A stretch of DNA of 64,000 nt from Campylobacteraceae bacterium (GTDB lineage: Bacteria > Campylobacterota > Campylobacteria > Campylobacterales > Sulfurovaceae). Where the stretch lies: contig JALWDJ010000082.1 in assembly GCA_027014605.1 (NCBI GenBank), positions 1 to 64,000 on the forward strand. The letters are read 5' to 3'. The position numbers and the translations under genes are program-made. The notes beneath the pieces were generated by a model that saw nothing but the letters and a program-made list of their open reading frames with translations, was not told the DNA's origin and ran no database searches. Shown here one piece after another: positions 61,590 to 64,000 of the stretch (within the stretch, counting starts at the first letter, position 1; the number at the start of each line of letters is the position of its first letter).

Positions 61590-62894
61590 ATGTCATATCA
61601 AGTTGTTTCATTTAACCATAAAAATTGTGAACAGAATTTAAGAGAGAAGTTAGCTTTTTCATCTAATGAAGAGATAGCTACAATGCTAAATAAGCTTACA
61701 GGGTTTGAGTTTATAGAGGAGGCTTATATATTATCTACTTGCAATAGGGTAGAGATAGTCATAGCTACAAAAGATGCCTTTTCAAGTTATCATGCAATAC
61801 TTGGAATGCTTAGTCTAAAATCTGGACTTAGTTTTTTTGAGTTAAAGGGAATGGACGGAAGATATGATGATAAAGAGGCAATTAGACATATATTTGCAGT
61901 TGTATCTTCACTAGAGTCACTTGTTATTGGTGAGTCTCAAATTACAGGACAGGTTAAAGATGCTTTTCGCTTCTCATACCAAAATGGAACGGCAGGTGCA
62001 AAACTAAACCGTGTAATCTCCTATGCCATTAAGTGTGCAGCTGAAGTTAGAAATGTAACAGATATATCTCGTTACCCTCTATCTATAGCTTCAGTTGCCG
62101 TAACACAAGCATATAAGATATATGGAGATAATATTACAGGTATGAGTGCTGTTGTGATTGGTGCTGGAGAGATGGGCTTAATTGCTATTAAAAATCTATT
62201 GCGATTAGGGTGTGATATTATAATATTGGGTAGAGATAGAGATAAATTAAAAGCTATTGCAAAAGAGTTAGGTGATGATGTAAGATTTGATACAATGGAA
62301 CATCTTCATAAATATCTCAATAAATATCGTTTACTCTTCTCTGCTACCTCATCAGAAGATACTATTATTAAATCAGAGATGATAGAGAATGATAATATAG
62401 ATAGAGTATGGTTTGATATGGCAATTCCTAGAGATATTGACGATATGAATTTAGATAGACTTCAACTATTTAGAATAGATGATTTAAAGGGTATCTCAAA
62501 AGAGAATTATGCACTCAAAGCAGAACAGGCAAATAGAGCAAGAGATATAGTAGATAGATATAGAGATGAGTTCTATAAGTGGCTTAGAGCATTATCTATT
62601 GAGCCAATTATAAAAGATATGAGACTTCAAGCAAAAGATGCTATATCTAAAGAGCTTAATAGAGCTATAAAGAAAAAATTTGTGCCACAAGAGTATAGAA
62701 CTAATATGGAGAAGATGGCAGAACAGATGTTTAACCGTTTTTTACATAATGCTACTCAAAACTTAAGAGAGTGTTCATCTAAGAGTACATCAGCAAAGAG
62801 AGTTGAGGCTATAAGAGAGATATTTAATATAAAAATAGATGAGAAAGATATAAAAAAATATAAGCAAGAACACCATAAAAAAGGATATATATAG
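61590..62894 (+). CDS. hemA: Glutamyl-tRNA reductase
   Basis: '[14 protein letters not shown]', '[23 protein letters not shown]', '[14 protein letters not shown]', 'DMAIPRDID'. Confidence 0.96.
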   Translation: MSYQVVSFNHKNCEQNLREKLAFSSNEEIATMLNKLTGFEFIEEAYILSTCNRVEIVIATKDAFSSYHAILGMLSLKSGLSFFELKGMDGRYDDKEAIRHIFAVVSSLESLVIGESQITGQVKDAFRFSYQNGTAGAKLNRVISYAIKCAAEVRNVTDISRYPLSIASVAVTQAYKIYGDNITGMSAVVIGAGEMGLIAIKNLLRLGCDIIILGRDRDKLKAIAKELGDDVRFDTMEHLHKYLNKYRLLFSATSSEDTIIKSEMIENDNIDRVWFDMAIPRDIDDMNLDRLQLFRIDDLKGISKENYALKAEQANRARDIVDRYRDEFYKWLRALSIEPIIKDMRLQAKDAISKELNRAIKKKFVPQEYRTNMEKMAEQMFNRFLHNATQNLRECSSKSTSAKRVEAIREIFNIKIDEKDIKKYKQEHHKKGYI

Positions 62895-64000
62895 TGAAGT
62901 TTTCAAGACTATTAATACCAACAACAAAAGAGAGTCCAAATGATGCCATACTGCCATCTCATAAACTCCTTCTTAGAGCAGGATTTATTCAACAATCTGG
63001 TGGAAGTGGACTATATAATTTTCTACCATTAGGAAAAATTACACTAGATAGGGTTAGAGCCATAGTTAAAGATGAGTTAGACAAGGCAGGTTGTCAAGAG
63101 GTACATCTTCCAATAGTAACACCTATTACTCTATGGGAAGAGACAGGCAGAGCAGATAAGTTTGGAAAAGAGCTTTTAAGATTTAAAGATAGACATGAGA
63201 ATAGTTTTGTACTTAGTCCAACAAATGAAGAGGCTATGGTAAATCTTGTTAGACAAACAGTAAAGAGTCATAGACAACTACCTGTAAATATGTATCAGAT
63301 TAATTGGAAATTTAGAGATGAGGTTAGACCACGATTTGGACTTATGAGAGCTAGAGAGTTTTTAATGAAAGATGCCTATAGTTTCCACTCCTCAACAGAA
63401 GATATGATACGAGAGTTTAATCTTATGGAGGAGACATATAAAAAGATATTTAGAAGATTAGGCTTAGATTTTAGAGTGGTTGAGGCTGATAGTGGAGCTA
63501 TTGGTGGAAGTGGCTCTAAAGAGTTTATGATTTTAGCCGATAGTGGTGAAGATACTATTATGGTCTGTAGTAGTTGTGAGTTTGGAGCTAATATTGAGGT
63601 TTTAGATGAGAATGAAAAGAGTTGTCCTAAGTGTGGGGGAGAGCTTACTAAAACAAAAGGGATAGAGGCAGGTCACATATTTCAGTTGGGTACAACCTAC
63701 TCTAAACCTATGAGAGCAGAGTTTTTAAACAGAAACCAAAAATTAGAGCCTTTTATTATGGGAACTTATGGTATTGGCGTTAGCCGACTCTTAGCAGGGA
63801 TTATAGAGCAGAACCATGATGATAGAGGCTGTATCTGGACAAAAGAGTCTGCACCATTTTTAATTGATATTATTGTAGCTAAGGCTAAAGATAAAAATCA
63901 GATGGAGGTAGCTACTAAACTATATAATAATCTATTAGAAGAGGGTATATCTATAATCTTAGATGATAGAGTAGATAAAAAGAGTGGCTTTGGAGTGAAG
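62894..64000 (+). CDS. proS: Prolyl-tRNA synthetase (GTG start; truncated by window end)
   Basis: Open frame [47 protein letters not shown]...; '[16 protein letters not shown]', '[32 protein letters not shown]'. Confidence 0.95.
   Translation, partial: MKFSRLLIPTTKESPNDAILPSHKLLLRAGFIQQSGGSGLYNFLPLGKITLDRVRAIVKDELDKAGCQEVHLPIVTPITLWEETGRADKFGKELLRFKDRHENSFVLSPTNEEAMVNLVRQTVKSHRQLPVNMYQINWKFRDEVRPRFGLMRAREFLMKDAYSFHSSTEDMIREFNLMEETYKKIFRRLGLDFRVVEADSGAIGGSGSKEFMILADSGEDTIMVCSSCEFGANIEVLDENEKSCPKCGGELTKTKGIEAGHIFQLGTTYSKPMRAEFLNRNQKLEPFIMGTYGIGVSRLLAGIIEQNHDDRGCIWTKESAPFLIDIIVAKAKDKNQMEVATKLYNNLLEEGISIILDDRVDKKSGFGVK

Overview
AT-rich 64 kb chromosomal window, gene-dense. Gene content and style (monomeric Icd, DUF2018-like protein, FIST-HK, split cbi genes, AGA-dominated Arg codons) suggest a member of the Campylobacterota (epsilonproteobacteria). 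Most of it is housekeeping: tgt, glyS, rseP, mnmA, fumarase, hemD, dsbD, dnaE, feoAB, atpE, tRNA-Leu, pyrH, rpoZ, spoT/rel, tyrS, icd, tatD, a cobalamin (cbi) cluster, murA, ispB-type synthase, hemA and proS (truncated at the window end). I see no CRISPR array, IS element, prophage or rRNA. The strongest unusual signals are: (1) an in-frame 221-aa intein interrupting DnaE exactly at GPGRG|SAAGS, with intact splicing motifs and an apparently decayed homing-endonuclease linker; (2) an unannotated structured RNA upstream of tatD with a near-consensus promoter and a perfect 10-bp terminator stem, whose layout resembles 6S RNA; (3) an ABC ATPase gene whose only plausible start is a non-canonical ATT codon behind a strong Shine-Dalgarno; (4) a Fur-box-like palindrome in front of a porin-feoA-feoB unit; (5) three tandem Hsp20 genes, one with a signal peptide; (6) an uncharacterised FtsX/ABC/CPFC-membrane-protein cluster; (7) a 55-aa Cys-containing ORF inside the cobalamin operon, absent from the ORF track. 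All calls come from reading the sequence; no database searches were run.
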